Shown here: positions 24,911 to 33,967 of the stretch, in pieces
Layout of the letters: each line of letters begins with the position of its first letter
How positions within the stretch are numbered: position 1 is the first letter of the stretch
DNA from: Spirochaetota bacterium
GTDB lineage: Bacteria > Spirochaetota > Spirochaetia > Treponematales > Breznakiellaceae
Reading direction: 5' to 3'
Assembly (NCBI GenBank): GCA_009778155.1
Contig: WRKI01000348.1
Coordinates: 1-34,158 of the forward strand
Length of the DNA: 34,158 bases
Notes under the pieces: generated by a model
The model's database searches: none
The model's input: the letters and a program-made list of their open reading frames with translations, nothing else
What the model was told of the DNA's origin: nothing
Position numbers and translations under genes: made by a program

Positions 24911-25123
24911 TCAGCCCCTCCTTATTGTTTCGCTTTTTGAAACAGTGTTCTTGTTTTCAACTGTTTGAAACCATTCGTCTGTTTTATCGTATGACTCAAG
25001 ATCAGCCAAGTCGCCCAAAAGCTCCTGCACTTTCTCAAGGCACACCTCCCCTTTAATGCCATCCGTCTTTGCGTTTATTTTACCGTCCTGATCGATGGTA
25101 ATTTCGATACGATGTTCTGCCAT
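24911..25123 (-). CDS. DUF2997-like small protein (70 aa)
   Basis: RIEITIDQDGKINAKTDGIKGEVCLEKVQELLGDLADLES...DEWFQT resembles DUF2997; adjacent to the DUF1257-like gene. Confidence 0.65.
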   Translation of the reverse strand: MAEHRIEITIDQDGKINAKTDGIKGEVCLEKVQELLGDLADLESYDKTDEWFQTVENKNTVSKSETIRRG

Positions 25124-25126
25124 TGT

Positions 25127-27346
25127 TTACTCTCCTTTGGCGCATAGTTTTGCCTGTAAGCGTGTCGCTTCTTTTTTTCCATTGTCGTAATCTTCCCAAT
25201 TGGTTATTGCAAGAAAACTTTGACCACTTTGTTGATACAATTCGCCAGTTTCGGGCAGACGATCAAGGGCTGGAACGGGCAGGGTTTGGGGCAAAGCTCC
25301 ACCTGCTGGTTTGCCTGTGTTTTTTTGCGTAACTTCCAAGATAGAGCCTTTTTTCTCTTCTGGCTTTTTTTCTTTTGACATCTGTCTTAGCTGGGCTTCA
25401 AAATTTTGTATTCTGCTTGTATGACTTTGAATCTGGTTTTTTAACTTGCTTATATCCACGGTAAGCTTGCTTTTTTGAACGTTCAAATTATCCAGTTCTT
25501 TTTTCGAAGCCTGGGCTGATTGAACTTTGCCTTCTACACTTTGCAATTCCTCCTTTTTGTTTGTAAGCTCTTTTTCCAATTCCTCCTTTTTGTTTTTGGA
25601 ATCTTCATTTTCATCCTTGGGAAGGCTTTCGATTTCCTTTGTTAAACGCGTTATATCCCCGTCTAACGTTTCTTTTTTGGCATTTAAACCCTTCAGTTCT
25701 TGTTGTGAATTTTTGACAAGTTGTATGCTCTCTTCAGTAGTCTGCAACTTTTTTTCTTCATCATGGAGTTGTTTTTCAAGCTCTTCTTTTTTGCTGTTTT
25801 CGTTTTCAATATCATCCGCAAGTTTGGCTTTTCGGTTTTCTTCAACAATTTCGCCAGAGTCATTTTCAACCGATTTGCGAATACCATTTATCTGTTCAAT
25901 TTTTGTCCTTATTTCAGCCTCTTCAAGGCGGGCAAAATCAGTGTCTCGTAAGTCTTTCAAATCTTTCCGGTACTCTGCACTTTTCTGTTGCTTTCCCAGA
26001 AATAATGATTTTAGCCTTTTGGAAAAAGTTTTCTCTTTTTCCTCGTTTTCGGCAATAGCTTTTTCTATTCCGCCAATAAAATTCTGGATATTTTTAATCG
26101 CATCTTCCCAGTTTTCGTACAGGGAATGTTTCGTGCTACCGGGCGGCAAAGTAAAAGGCTTGTTTGTCCATTGGTACTCGATAGATACGGATTTCCCGTC
26201 ATCGTCGAAATGCGGTTTAACATTGTCAAATTCTTCTTTGGGAAGAAGTTCTTCGGCTTTGGATACATCCAATTTTTGTGTTGTTTTTGCGGCTATTGCA
26301 TACTTTTTAGAAAGCTCCTCTCCAAGTTTGCATATTGTTTTTCCATTTAGGTTTTCACGAAGGCCGAATTTGCAGTATTGGTATAAAGGCTTTTTACTTT
26401 TCAACTCTTCTGCGTGTTTTTCCAAAATATTCTTCTGAGAATCGTTAAGTTGCAGTGCGTACAACTCTTCGCCAGGAGGTGTTGTGCTTATTTTGGGAAT
26501 AAGCCAAGTGCCTTCATGTGTTTTTACTGAATTGAGAAATGCAGTATCGTCTATGGCAAATATTTCATTGTTCTTTTCGCTTATAGAAGATACTAGGTCG
26601 TTATCCATAGCCGTAAAAAGCGAAACAATATTTGAGTTTGAAAAATTTGTAAACTTCAAATAAGGGCTTTTTTCTAAGCGGGATGTGTTTACATGGCAAT
26701 TTTCTGCTTCAACTGTCCAAACTTTTTTAAGATGCTCAAGGTCGCAGCCGTCATCTTTAGGCGGGTAAATATCCAAAGGCGCATCTTCCGTGGGAATAGG
26801 CTTGTTTTCGACAAATTCTTCTACCGTTTTGTTCCAAAATTGCCAGCAAAAATACCGAAAAAGAACAGCGCATTGCGTTGCGTCTAATCCAAGAAGAAGG
26901 TTTGTTGGCGTTGCAAGACTACCGCCGTTGAACCTTCCTGTAAAAAAATAACCGCTAGGGTTACTGCTGTTAGGGTTTTTAAGAATGAAAGAGCCGAGGC
27001 GCGTTGAGCCGCCGTAGCGCATAAGGCAGCCGCTAAGGTTTTTCATTTCATCGTGAAACCCATTGGTAAGGATGTACACGCGACTGCCGTTATCCCGCAC
27101 ATTTGCCAAGTTTTTACAAAGTTCTCCGCTGGAAAGTTCTTCGGAAAAAACACAGACAACGCTGTTTGCTTCGGTGTTTGACAAAAAATCGTTAAGCATT
27201 TTATGTAAATCAACAACTTGCGAATCTGATGTTTTAGTAGCAACTTCTGCAACAGTTTCTGCTGAAATTTTCAGCCAAAATTTTTCAACGGGTATTTTCC
27301 CGTAATTTTTTGTATGTGTTTTTTGCTCTGGTTTGATTGTTGCCAT
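25127..27346 (-). CDS. Uncharacterised 739-aa protein: possible degenerate PLD-like N-terminal half, long coiled coil, conserved-looking C-terminal tip
   Basis: GSRVYILTNGFHDEMKNLSGCLMRYGGSTRLGSFILKNPNSSNPSGYFFTGRFN; coiled coil ~residues 430-660; ends SFLAITNWEDYDNGKKEATRLQAKLCA. Confidence 0.6.
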   Translation of the reverse strand: MATIKPEQKTHTKNYGKIPVEKFWLKISAETVAEVATKTSDSQVVDLHKMLNDFLSNTEANSVVCVFSEELSSGELCKNLANVRDNGSRVYILTNGFHDEMKNLSGCLMRYGGSTRLGSFILKNPNSSNPSGYFFTGRFNGGSLATPTNLLLGLDATQCAVLFRYFCWQFWNKTVEEFVENKPIPTEDAPLDIYPPKDDGCDLEHLKKVWTVEAENCHVNTSRLEKSPYLKFTNFSNSNIVSLFTAMDNDLVSSISEKNNEIFAIDDTAFLNSVKTHEGTWLIPKISTTPPGEELYALQLNDSQKNILEKHAEELKSKKPLYQYCKFGLRENLNGKTICKLGEELSKKYAIAAKTTQKLDVSKAEELLPKEEFDNVKPHFDDDGKSVSIEYQWTNKPFTLPPGSTKHSLYENWEDAIKNIQNFIGGIEKAIAENEEKEKTFSKRLKSLFLGKQQKSAEYRKDLKDLRDTDFARLEEAEIRTKIEQINGIRKSVENDSGEIVEENRKAKLADDIENENSKKEELEKQLHDEEKKLQTTEESIQLVKNSQQELKGLNAKKETLDGDITRLTKEIESLPKDENEDSKNKKEELEKELTNKKEELQSVEGKVQSAQASKKELDNLNVQKSKLTVDISKLKNQIQSHTSRIQNFEAQLRQMSKEKKPEEKKGSILEVTQKNTGKPAGGALPQTLPVPALDRLPETGELYQQSGQSFLAITNWEDYDNGKKEATRLQAKLCAKGE

Positions 27347-27350
27347 ATTT

Positions 27351-28901
27351 TTAATTCTCCTGCATATAGTTTGTAAGGTGTTCTCCCAATACGCTCAGGT
27401 CTACCTGTGTGTATGTCGCCCCGCCTTTTGTAACAGTACCTTCGGCAGATGAAGGAATCTCGCCGCTTATGTCATCAAAGCGTATAAAGTCGATTGAGTT
27501 CGAGCTTTTCCACACAGTTAAATCATTGCCGCTTTTGAACACGATAAACCTGTCATGGAATGCGTCTTTTTTGAAAATAGTACCCATATCTTCCACCCAA
27601 AAACCTTCTTTCTTGGAAATGTAGTCGCTAAATTTATCTTTATCTGGCCTTGTATTGGTGATGACGCAGATGTTTGGAACGTTAAAACATTTTAAAAATG
27701 CGTAAACGCTACGTTGCTGACGATAATTAAAAACAAAGCGGTCGTAATAAAATACTTTGTCTGCCGCATGGCTACCGAACTTTTGAACTAAGTTTTCGAA
27801 ACTGACTTTCTCCCCTTCTGTAAGGCTGAAGTTTGTACCTTTCAGTTTTTGCGGAATATCCACATTGAGATCGCGCGGAGCAGCAAGATGCCAGTAGGCT
27901 TTAGTCCGTTTGGATTTTTGCCCGCTGTCCAGTTCAGCAATGTAACCATCTATAGCCGGGATTTCCAGTTGATTTTCAAATGCCTTTAACCCATTCTTGC
28001 TGTGTACCGCGTTTGTAAGTGCATAAAAATCCCCGTGGTGTAAGTACTGTTTTTCCAGCTCCATGTCTAAAAGTTTATTCCGCCAAGTGCCAGCCTCTTC
28101 AAGGTTGTATGGCTCAATTGGCAATTTGTCATAATGACAGGATGAAAAACCAACGACAGGTAGATTTCCTGTGTACTCAAAATATTGGAAGGCATCATCG
28201 CTTTTAATATCTTCAATTTTGAATTTGCAACGCTTTGTTTCACCATTCAAGTTGGGTAGAATTGTGTCAAAGTGCGGTTCAGGAGGTATCTTTAAATCAA
28301 CAGGTTTTATACCGTCAATTTTATCAGTATTGATTTTTCCGTCTTTATCTGCACTTTGCAAAGTTCCGTTAAAAGTGAATGACGATTCATTTATGCCAAT
28401 GCTCCATGTGCAGTCTATACTTGCATCTTGCTTTTTTTCTCCTTGAGATTCTTTTAAAGACTTGCCAACAAAAAATTCGATGGAATTTCCGTCTTTTCCA
28501 TTGACAGGCAAAGAACAAAAAGGCTTATTGTCCGCTTCAATTCCCAAAGGCTGTATAGCCTCTTTCTTCAAAAAAGGCGAAGGCTCTATACGCTTAAAGT
28601 GGAAAATCCTGTTTCCGAAAAGCGCATCCCCCTGTGTATACCAAATTTGGTATTTGCCTTCTTCTTTTTCCTTGACCAGGCCTGTTTGTTTTGCCTGCTC
28701 TCCGTCTGTCGTTAGTTTAAATTGGCTGTCAAAAATTCCCTGTTTTTCCAAATAGTTTTTCACGCGCTTTTCGATTAACGGATTTGAAAAACTGCCGCCG
28801 TTAAGATAGTTTTTTACATCTTCGCGCTCTACTTTTGTTTCAAGCTCAAGATATAAAACCGCGCTTTTCAATACCAGCTTGCGCTTAAGAGTAATTTTCA
28901 T
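27351..28901 (-). CDS. Uncharacterised 516-aa protein with C-terminal PLD-like (HDRF) motif
   Basis: C-term VCVITNTRPD...AFHDRFIVFKSGNDLTVWKSSNSIDFIRF; N-term wHTH-like LTTDGEQAKQTGLVKEKEEGKYQIWYTQGDALFGNRIFHFKR. Confidence 0.6.
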   Translation of the reverse strand: MKITLKRKLVLKSAVLYLELETKVEREDVKNYLNGGSFSNPLIEKRVKNYLEKQGIFDSQFKLTTDGEQAKQTGLVKEKEEGKYQIWYTQGDALFGNRIFHFKRIEPSPFLKKEAIQPLGIEADNKPFCSLPVNGKDGNSIEFFVGKSLKESQGEKKQDASIDCTWSIGINESSFTFNGTLQSADKDGKINTDKIDGIKPVDLKIPPEPHFDTILPNLNGETKRCKFKIEDIKSDDAFQYFEYTGNLPVVGFSSCHYDKLPIEPYNLEEAGTWRNKLLDMELEKQYLHHGDFYALTNAVHSKNGLKAFENQLEIPAIDGYIAELDSGQKSKRTKAYWHLAAPRDLNVDIPQKLKGTNFSLTEGEKVSFENLVQKFGSHAADKVFYYDRFVFNYRQQRSVYAFLKCFNVPNICVITNTRPDKDKFSDYISKKEGFWVEDMGTIFKKDAFHDRFIVFKSGNDLTVWKSSNSIDFIRFDDISGEIPSSAEGTVTKGGATYTQVDLSVLGEHLTNYMQEN

Positions 28902-31900
28902 TTTTCCTCCTTTTCATTTGCTACTTTAGAATTTTCATGTGCCAAGGCAAGTTTTTGTAAATCTTGCGATTTGGATTTTTGCGAAAAATAATCATAATCG
29001 CCAAAAATAACCAGTTGGAATTTTGCCCGCGTGATACTTACGTTTAACCTGTTCGGGTTGTCAAGAAAACCGTCCCGCTTTGTTTGCGTCATTGACAAAA
29101 AAACAACGTCCGCTTCATGCCCTTGAAATTTATCTACTGTATGAAGGCGGATATTTATTGTATTTTTGCCACCACCTTTAATCGCAAAAGTTGAATTCCG
29201 TATTTCTCCCGTTATCTCTTGCAAACCTTTTACTCGTTTTCCATACAAGTCGCCGCCTTCGCGGATCAGTTTTTCCTGCCCCTGGTAAAACGCAAGGCAG
29301 GCGACTTCCCACTCTTTCCCTTCTGGTTGCTGATTGTTTTGCGCGTAATCAATAAAGTGTTGAAGTTCGCGCATCATAGCCTGAGCTTCGTAGATATTTC
29401 TGTTTTTGTACGGCGTAAATTTTTCAGGTGTTTTTACATCGAGCCAAATGCTTCGCCTGTTATAATGCGGGTAATCCCACTGGCGAGCAGCTTCTATATT
29501 CGGATGCTCTAAGTCCTGCAGGGCGTTTTTCGCTGTGTAAAAGCGCTCCCGTGGGGAAGATGAAATTTGAGGGTGCATACGGTGCTGGAATACAAGAGTT
29601 GTTTTTCGTATGCTTAAATCACTGTCGCTAAAACCTTCGGTTATGGTAGAAGGGTCACGCGGCTTTTTGCCTTTTATGCCCGTAACAAGGGATTCTAGGA
29701 TTGAAGGAAAGCTCATTGCGACAATAATGTCCCGCGCTTCTTTGAAAAGCTTTGGATCGACAGAACATGGCGTAAGCTCTTCAATTTGCTGGCCAAGATT
29801 TTCCCTTCTTTTACTCCCATCCACAAGACGAAGTTGATGCTCGCTGTCAACACGCCATGCAATTTCCTGCGCCCAGCTTCGTTTGGATATAGCTTCATTT
29901 ATTTCCTTAGCAATTTCAAAGCTGTTTGTAAGTTTTTCCCCCCTATGGTGATATTCATAGCCGATCTTCTTTTGGGCTGCATTGTGGCAAAAAGCGAATT
30001 GCGTATCCTTCCATTTTTCATTCAGCAAAATTGCATGGGTCGGCGGTATTTTAGCAATGAAGTTTTCAGAATGGTAAATTTCTTTGCTCACAAAAATCAG
30101 GTTACAGGCGACCAATTCCAAAAAGTTGGCATCTTTAGGCGAGCGGATAAGCACGTTATCCATTCTACTTTTTTTCTCCTCCTGCCTTGTTACGAATGCA
30201 AAAACCGTTTCCTCATGAAATTTTCCAATCCTCCCAAATGCAAGCTCTGAAATTATTTTTTCAAGCGCCGCCGCATCCACAACAAGCACAAAGCGGTTTT
30301 TGTTAAGTTCGCCATTCTTCTCGTGAAGGCAGTCGCGCATCTTTTCAAGATAAAAAACCGCCTTCTGGATGTTTATGTCAAGTTCTTCATATTGCCCTTT
30401 GGCATTTTCTTTTGGCCAAGACAATTTTTCAAAATTGTGTTCTATGTTATCGCGCTCGGTAAACGGCGAAAGTTGCATTACATCCCCGGCAAGTATCCAG
30501 CGTTTTGCATAAAGGGCCGGGACAAGAAATTCTTGGAATGTTGTTTTGCTGCATTCGTCTATAATAAGGCATTCAAACTCTGGTATTATAGGTGTGTCTC
30601 CGTGAAATGTCATTCCGCGCACACCGCCAGAGCGCGCTTTGAATTTCGGGTGATTTACAATACCCATTGTCGTTCCGCATACAAGATTTGCCGCTTCCAG
30701 TAAAAGCTGCTGCCTCCATTTCTTTTCATTTTCTGGCATATCTTCTTCAAGTAAGTTATCAAGCTGGTATTTGACAATACGCTCATCCACACGATCCGCC
30801 CTGCCTATTCTTACGGGCAACAGGTCGATACTGTTTATCAATGCCGGGCCGTTTTTTTCCTCGATAAGCCGCTCCAAAACATTGTCAATCGCTACGTTTG
30901 TGGAGCCGCAAAGCAATACGCGCTTGCCCTGCGAAACAAGCTGGCAAATAAGCTCAAGGATTACGGTTGTTTTGCCGGAACCAGGCGGGCCTTCCAGTAC
31001 TGCGAAATCGGGAGTTGCAAGTGCCTTTCGTATAAATTCTCTTTGGTTGGAACATCCGCTACGGCTTTCATCTTTTAATACAAACCATTCGTTTACCTTT
31101 TTCTCTTCAAAACGAGCCCAACGTGTCTTATCTTTGTTTTCAAAAAGCCTGATCAGCATTTCATGGTCTTTAAGCGGCATAAGCTTTAAAATCGAGACTG
31201 CTTCAAGCTGGCGCTTTAGATTGATCGTATTTGCCCGAACAGACAAGATTGCTCCTTCTGGGGGAAAAGTATATAAGCTGGTAGATTTATTCCGCAGAAC
31301 TATTTGGTATTCATCAGGATTGCTGCCTTTTCTGTCAACCAAGTATTTGTTTTTTTTGTCTTTGTCGTCTGTTATCTCAATATCTTCGTCGAAAAAATAC
31401 CGAAGCGGGGAGAGCGCGTTTTGCTCTTCGCCAGCAGCATCGTCTTCTTCACGCTCCTTAAGCTGAATTTTATACATTTCAAAGTTGTTTTTCTGAAGCG
31501 GCTTTACTTCAAAGATAATGCCGTTTGAAATAACCTTTTTCCCATAATCAGAGTCATGGCGAAGAGTGATTGTCGCTCCTTCTGCATCCCCCCGTTCAAA
31601 ATCAAGTTTGGCATCTGGCTTGTCGTAAAAAGACAAGCCAGAAAAATCTATGTACTCGCTTGCCTTGTGGTTTTTGAGTTTGAAATCGTTGTCGTTAAGT
31701 TTTATTTGCGAATAAAATATGGCGGTATTACCGTATTCTCGCAAGGCAACGGTATTTTTCGGCAACGGATAAGGATTTGTTACATTAAAGGAAATTTCGC
31801 TGTTTTCGTAAAACAGTTTTTCGTTTGCGGGCAGCCAGCCAGCTATGGTTATTTCATCGTTTTGCGGCTCGCTTGTTACTTGGTATTCTGTTCTGTCTTG

Positions 31901-32383
31901 CCCTTGCAGAACATCGCCTTTTTTTAGATTGAACCATGCGGCTTTTAAATCTATTTTGGCGAAACCCCAGCGCAGGTTGTCAAAGCTTTCTGCTTCGATT
32001 CCTTTAATATAAATGAGTCTGCGGTTGTAATCTTCTTCGGTAATTGAAACCTCGCCTTCCAAACTGCCAATTTGGTACTCAATTTTTTTTGCGTAGTTGG
32101 GATTACCTTCCAAAAGTTCGAGCCGATAATACCCCTTCTCTTTGCCGCTTATTTTTATCGCAGTCCGTTTGGCAAACTCGTAAATTCCGCCAATAACACT
32201 TAGTTCCGCAAGATTTTTTTGCTGTACTTTTTCCCACGAAGCTTTAACCTCCTTTCTTTCAAGCGCAGCTATCGAATTTCTTATGTAACGCTCAAACTGC
32301 TCAAACTGGTTCTGTGCGATGCTTTTTACAGCAAGGGCGCGGTTTAAATTTCCGTCATACAAATTAAGGTAATAGTGCAGCAT
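28898..32383 (-). CDS. Large Upf1/DNA2-like superfamily 1 helicase
   Basis: LEGPPGSGKTTVILELICQL (Walker A), CGSTNVAIDNVLERL, LIIDECSKTTFQEFLVPAL (Walker B), LAGDVMQLSPF, LVFQHRMHPQIS, TVDKFQGHEADVVFLSMTQ, RLNVSITRAKFQLVIFGD. Confidence 0.9.
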   Translation of the reverse strand: MLHYYLNLYDGNLNRALAVKSIAQNQFEQFERYIRNSIAALERKEVKASWEKVQQKNLAELSVIGGIYEFAKRTAIKISGKEKGYYRLELLEGNPNYAKKIEYQIGSLEGEVSITEEDYNRRLIYIKGIEAESFDNLRWGFAKIDLKAAWFNLKKGDVLQGQDRTEYQVTSEPQNDEITIAGWLPANEKLFYENSEISFNVTNPYPLPKNTVALREYGNTAIFYSQIKLNDNDFKLKNHKASEYIDFSGLSFYDKPDAKLDFERGDAEGATITLRHDSDYGKKVISNGIIFEVKPLQKNNFEMYKIQLKEREEDDAAGEEQNALSPLRYFFDEDIEITDDKDKKNKYLVDRKGSNPDEYQIVLRNKSTSLYTFPPEGAILSVRANTINLKRQLEAVSILKLMPLKDHEMLIRLFENKDKTRWARFEEKKVNEWFVLKDESRSGCSNQREFIRKALATPDFAVLEGPPGSGKTTVILELICQLVSQGKRVLLCGSTNVAIDNVLERLIEEKNGPALINSIDLLPVRIGRADRVDERIVKYQLDNLLEEDMPENEKKWRQQLLLEAANLVCGTTMGIVNHPKFKARSGGVRGMTFHGDTPIIPEFECLIIDECSKTTFQEFLVPALYAKRWILAGDVMQLSPFTERDNIEHNFEKLSWPKENAKGQYEELDINIQKAVFYLEKMRDCLHEKNGELNKNRFVLVVDAAALEKIISELAFGRIGKFHEETVFAFVTRQEEKKSRMDNVLIRSPKDANFLELVACNLIFVSKEIYHSENFIAKIPPTHAILLNEKWKDTQFAFCHNAAQKKIGYEYHHRGEKLTNSFEIAKEINEAISKRSWAQEIAWRVDSEHQLRLVDGSKRRENLGQQIEELTPCSVDPKLFKEARDIIVAMSFPSILESLVTGIKGKKPRDPSTITEGFSDSDLSIRKTTLVFQHRMHPQISSSPRERFYTAKNALQDLEHPNIEAARQWDYPHYNRRSIWLDVKTPEKFTPYKNRNIYEAQAMMRELQHFIDYAQNNQQPEGKEWEVACLAFYQGQEKLIREGGDLYGKRVKGLQEITGEIRNSTFAIKGGGKNTINIRLHTVDKFQGHEADVVFLSMTQTKRDGFLDNPNRLNVSITRAKFQLVIFGDYDYFSQKSKSQDLQKLALAHENSKVANEKEEK

Positions 32384-33967
32384 TTACTTTCCTTTTTTCA
32401 CAAAGGGGTTCGAGTAGCTTTCCTGTTTGAGCTTGGGCGTGCTGTCATCCTTCCATTCGTCAAGAGCTTCAGGGGCTTGGGAGGAGGCTGGAACCGCGCG
32501 GCTTTTTGCCCATTGGCGCATATCGTTAATGTCCTCGAACATTGTCCGCGCTAGGGGGAAGGTTTTCGAGAGCGCTTCCAGAATGTCTTCGTCGCTCAAT
32601 GTCCGCCCCAGGTCAAAAGCCCGAAAAAGCGCTTCCTTTACCGCTTCTTCAAGCTCCGCGCCGGAAAAGCCCTTGCTTTGCGCCGCAAGTTTCGCTATGT
32701 CAAACTCGCCGGGGTCGCGGTTCTTTTTCGTCAAATGGATTTTTACAATCTCCTGCCGCTCGGCGGAATTTGGAAGATCGACAAAAAATATTTCGTCCAC
32801 GCGGCCTTTGCGTAAAAGCTCGGGCGGCAGTTTTGTAATGTCATTGGCGGTGGCCACGACAAAAACAGGCTTTGATTTTTCCTGCATCCATGTTAAAAAA
32901 GTGCCAAGCACCCGGGAAGTCGTGCCGCCGTCCGAACTGCCCGATGATGACAGGCCCGACATGGCTTTTTCAATTTCGTCGATCCACAGGATGGACGGGG
33001 CTATTGCCTCGGCAATGTTAAGTGCACCACGAATGTTTTTTTCGGATTCGCCCACTATGCCGCCGAAGATTTTTCCCATGTCAAGGCGCAAAAGGGGGAA
33101 ATGCCACAAGTTGCCGATTGCCTTTGCCGTAAGGCTTTTCCCCGTGCCGGGAATTCCCAAAAGCAAAATTCCGCGCGGGTGGCTAAGGCCAAAGTCGGCG
33201 GCTCCCTTGTCGAAGGCCCGTCCGCGTTTTTCAAGCCAGCCTTTTAGATTGTCAAGGCCGCCCACGTCTTTCAACTCTTCTTTTGGGTGGAAGTATTCAA
33301 GGTAGCCGCTTTTTTTAATAACGCTTTCTTTTTCGCGGATTACAAGAGGTACTTCTGCCGTGCTTAACTTGCCACTTTCTATAAAAGCCAAGGAAAAAGC
33401 TTTTTTGGCTTCCGTTATTGTAAGCCCCAGCGCCGCCTCAATCAAACCTTGTTCCGGATCGTCAGCGGTGTCAAGTTTGTAGCTTTTTCTGACATCGTTA
33501 AAAATTACGGTTAAGTCTTCGTAAGAAGGATATGGAAGTTCCATTATGTGGACTTCTTTTTCAAGCTCGCGCGGCAAAAAGCGTAAAGGCTGCGAAAGCA
33601 CGAGAGTTCGTTTTTGATCCTCGCCGCTTGCCGCGACATTTCTAAGCCGCTTAATGTTTTCTGGCTGGTTTTCACCCATATCCGGGTGGAAGTCTTCCAG
33701 CAGCATGATGATGTCTTCGTGTTCCCAGAAAAAGGCAAAGGCGTTCTCTGGCCTCCTTTCACCTTCGTCAACTACCGTAAAAACAGCTTCGCCTGCATCC
33801 CATTTTTTTATACCGTCCACGCGGTTCCAAAGGTAAAGAGTACGCTCAAGCTCGTCGGCTGCGGTTGCAAGATGGGCGTGGATCATCAGCGTTTCGTAGC
33901 TGATTATCTGTATTATTTGGGTATTTGCCTTGATCAGGTTTACCAATTCTGTTTTTTCCTGTTTCAT
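32384..33967 (-). CDS. Ycf46-like AAA+ ATPase
   Basis: VGGLDNLKGWLEKRGRAFDKGAADFGLSHPRGILLLGIPGTGKSLTAKAIGNLWHFPLLRLDMGKIFGGIVGESEKNIRGAL...ILWIDEIEKAMSG...VFVVATANDITKLPPELLRKGRVDEIFFVDLPN; AGGAG before ATG at 33967. Confidence 0.88.
   Translation of the reverse strand: MKQEKTELVNLIKANTQIIQIISYETLMIHAHLATAADELERTLYLWNRVDGIKKWDAGEAVFTVVDEGERRPENAFAFFWEHEDIIMLLEDFHPDMGENQPENIKRLRNVAASGEDQKRTLVLSQPLRFLPRELEKEVHIMELPYPSYEDLTVIFNDVRKSYKLDTADDPEQGLIEAALGLTITEAKKAFSLAFIESGKLSTAEVPLVIREKESVIKKSGYLEYFHPKEELKDVGGLDNLKGWLEKRGRAFDKGAADFGLSHPRGILLLGIPGTGKSLTAKAIGNLWHFPLLRLDMGKIFGGIVGESEKNIRGALNIAEAIAPSILWIDEIEKAMSGLSSSGSSDGGTTSRVLGTFLTWMQEKSKPVFVVATANDITKLPPELLRKGRVDEIFFVDLPNSAERQEIVKIHLTKKNRDPGEFDIAKLAAQSKGFSGAELEEAVKEALFRAFDLGRTLSDEDILEALSKTFPLARTMFEDINDMRQWAKSRAVPASSQAPEALDEWKDDSTPKLKQESYSNPFVKKGK

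Noticed and set aside
25527-26438. 303-aa plus ORF rich in Ser/Phe
   Set aside because: Antisense of the Lys/Glu-rich coiled coil; low-complexity shadow.
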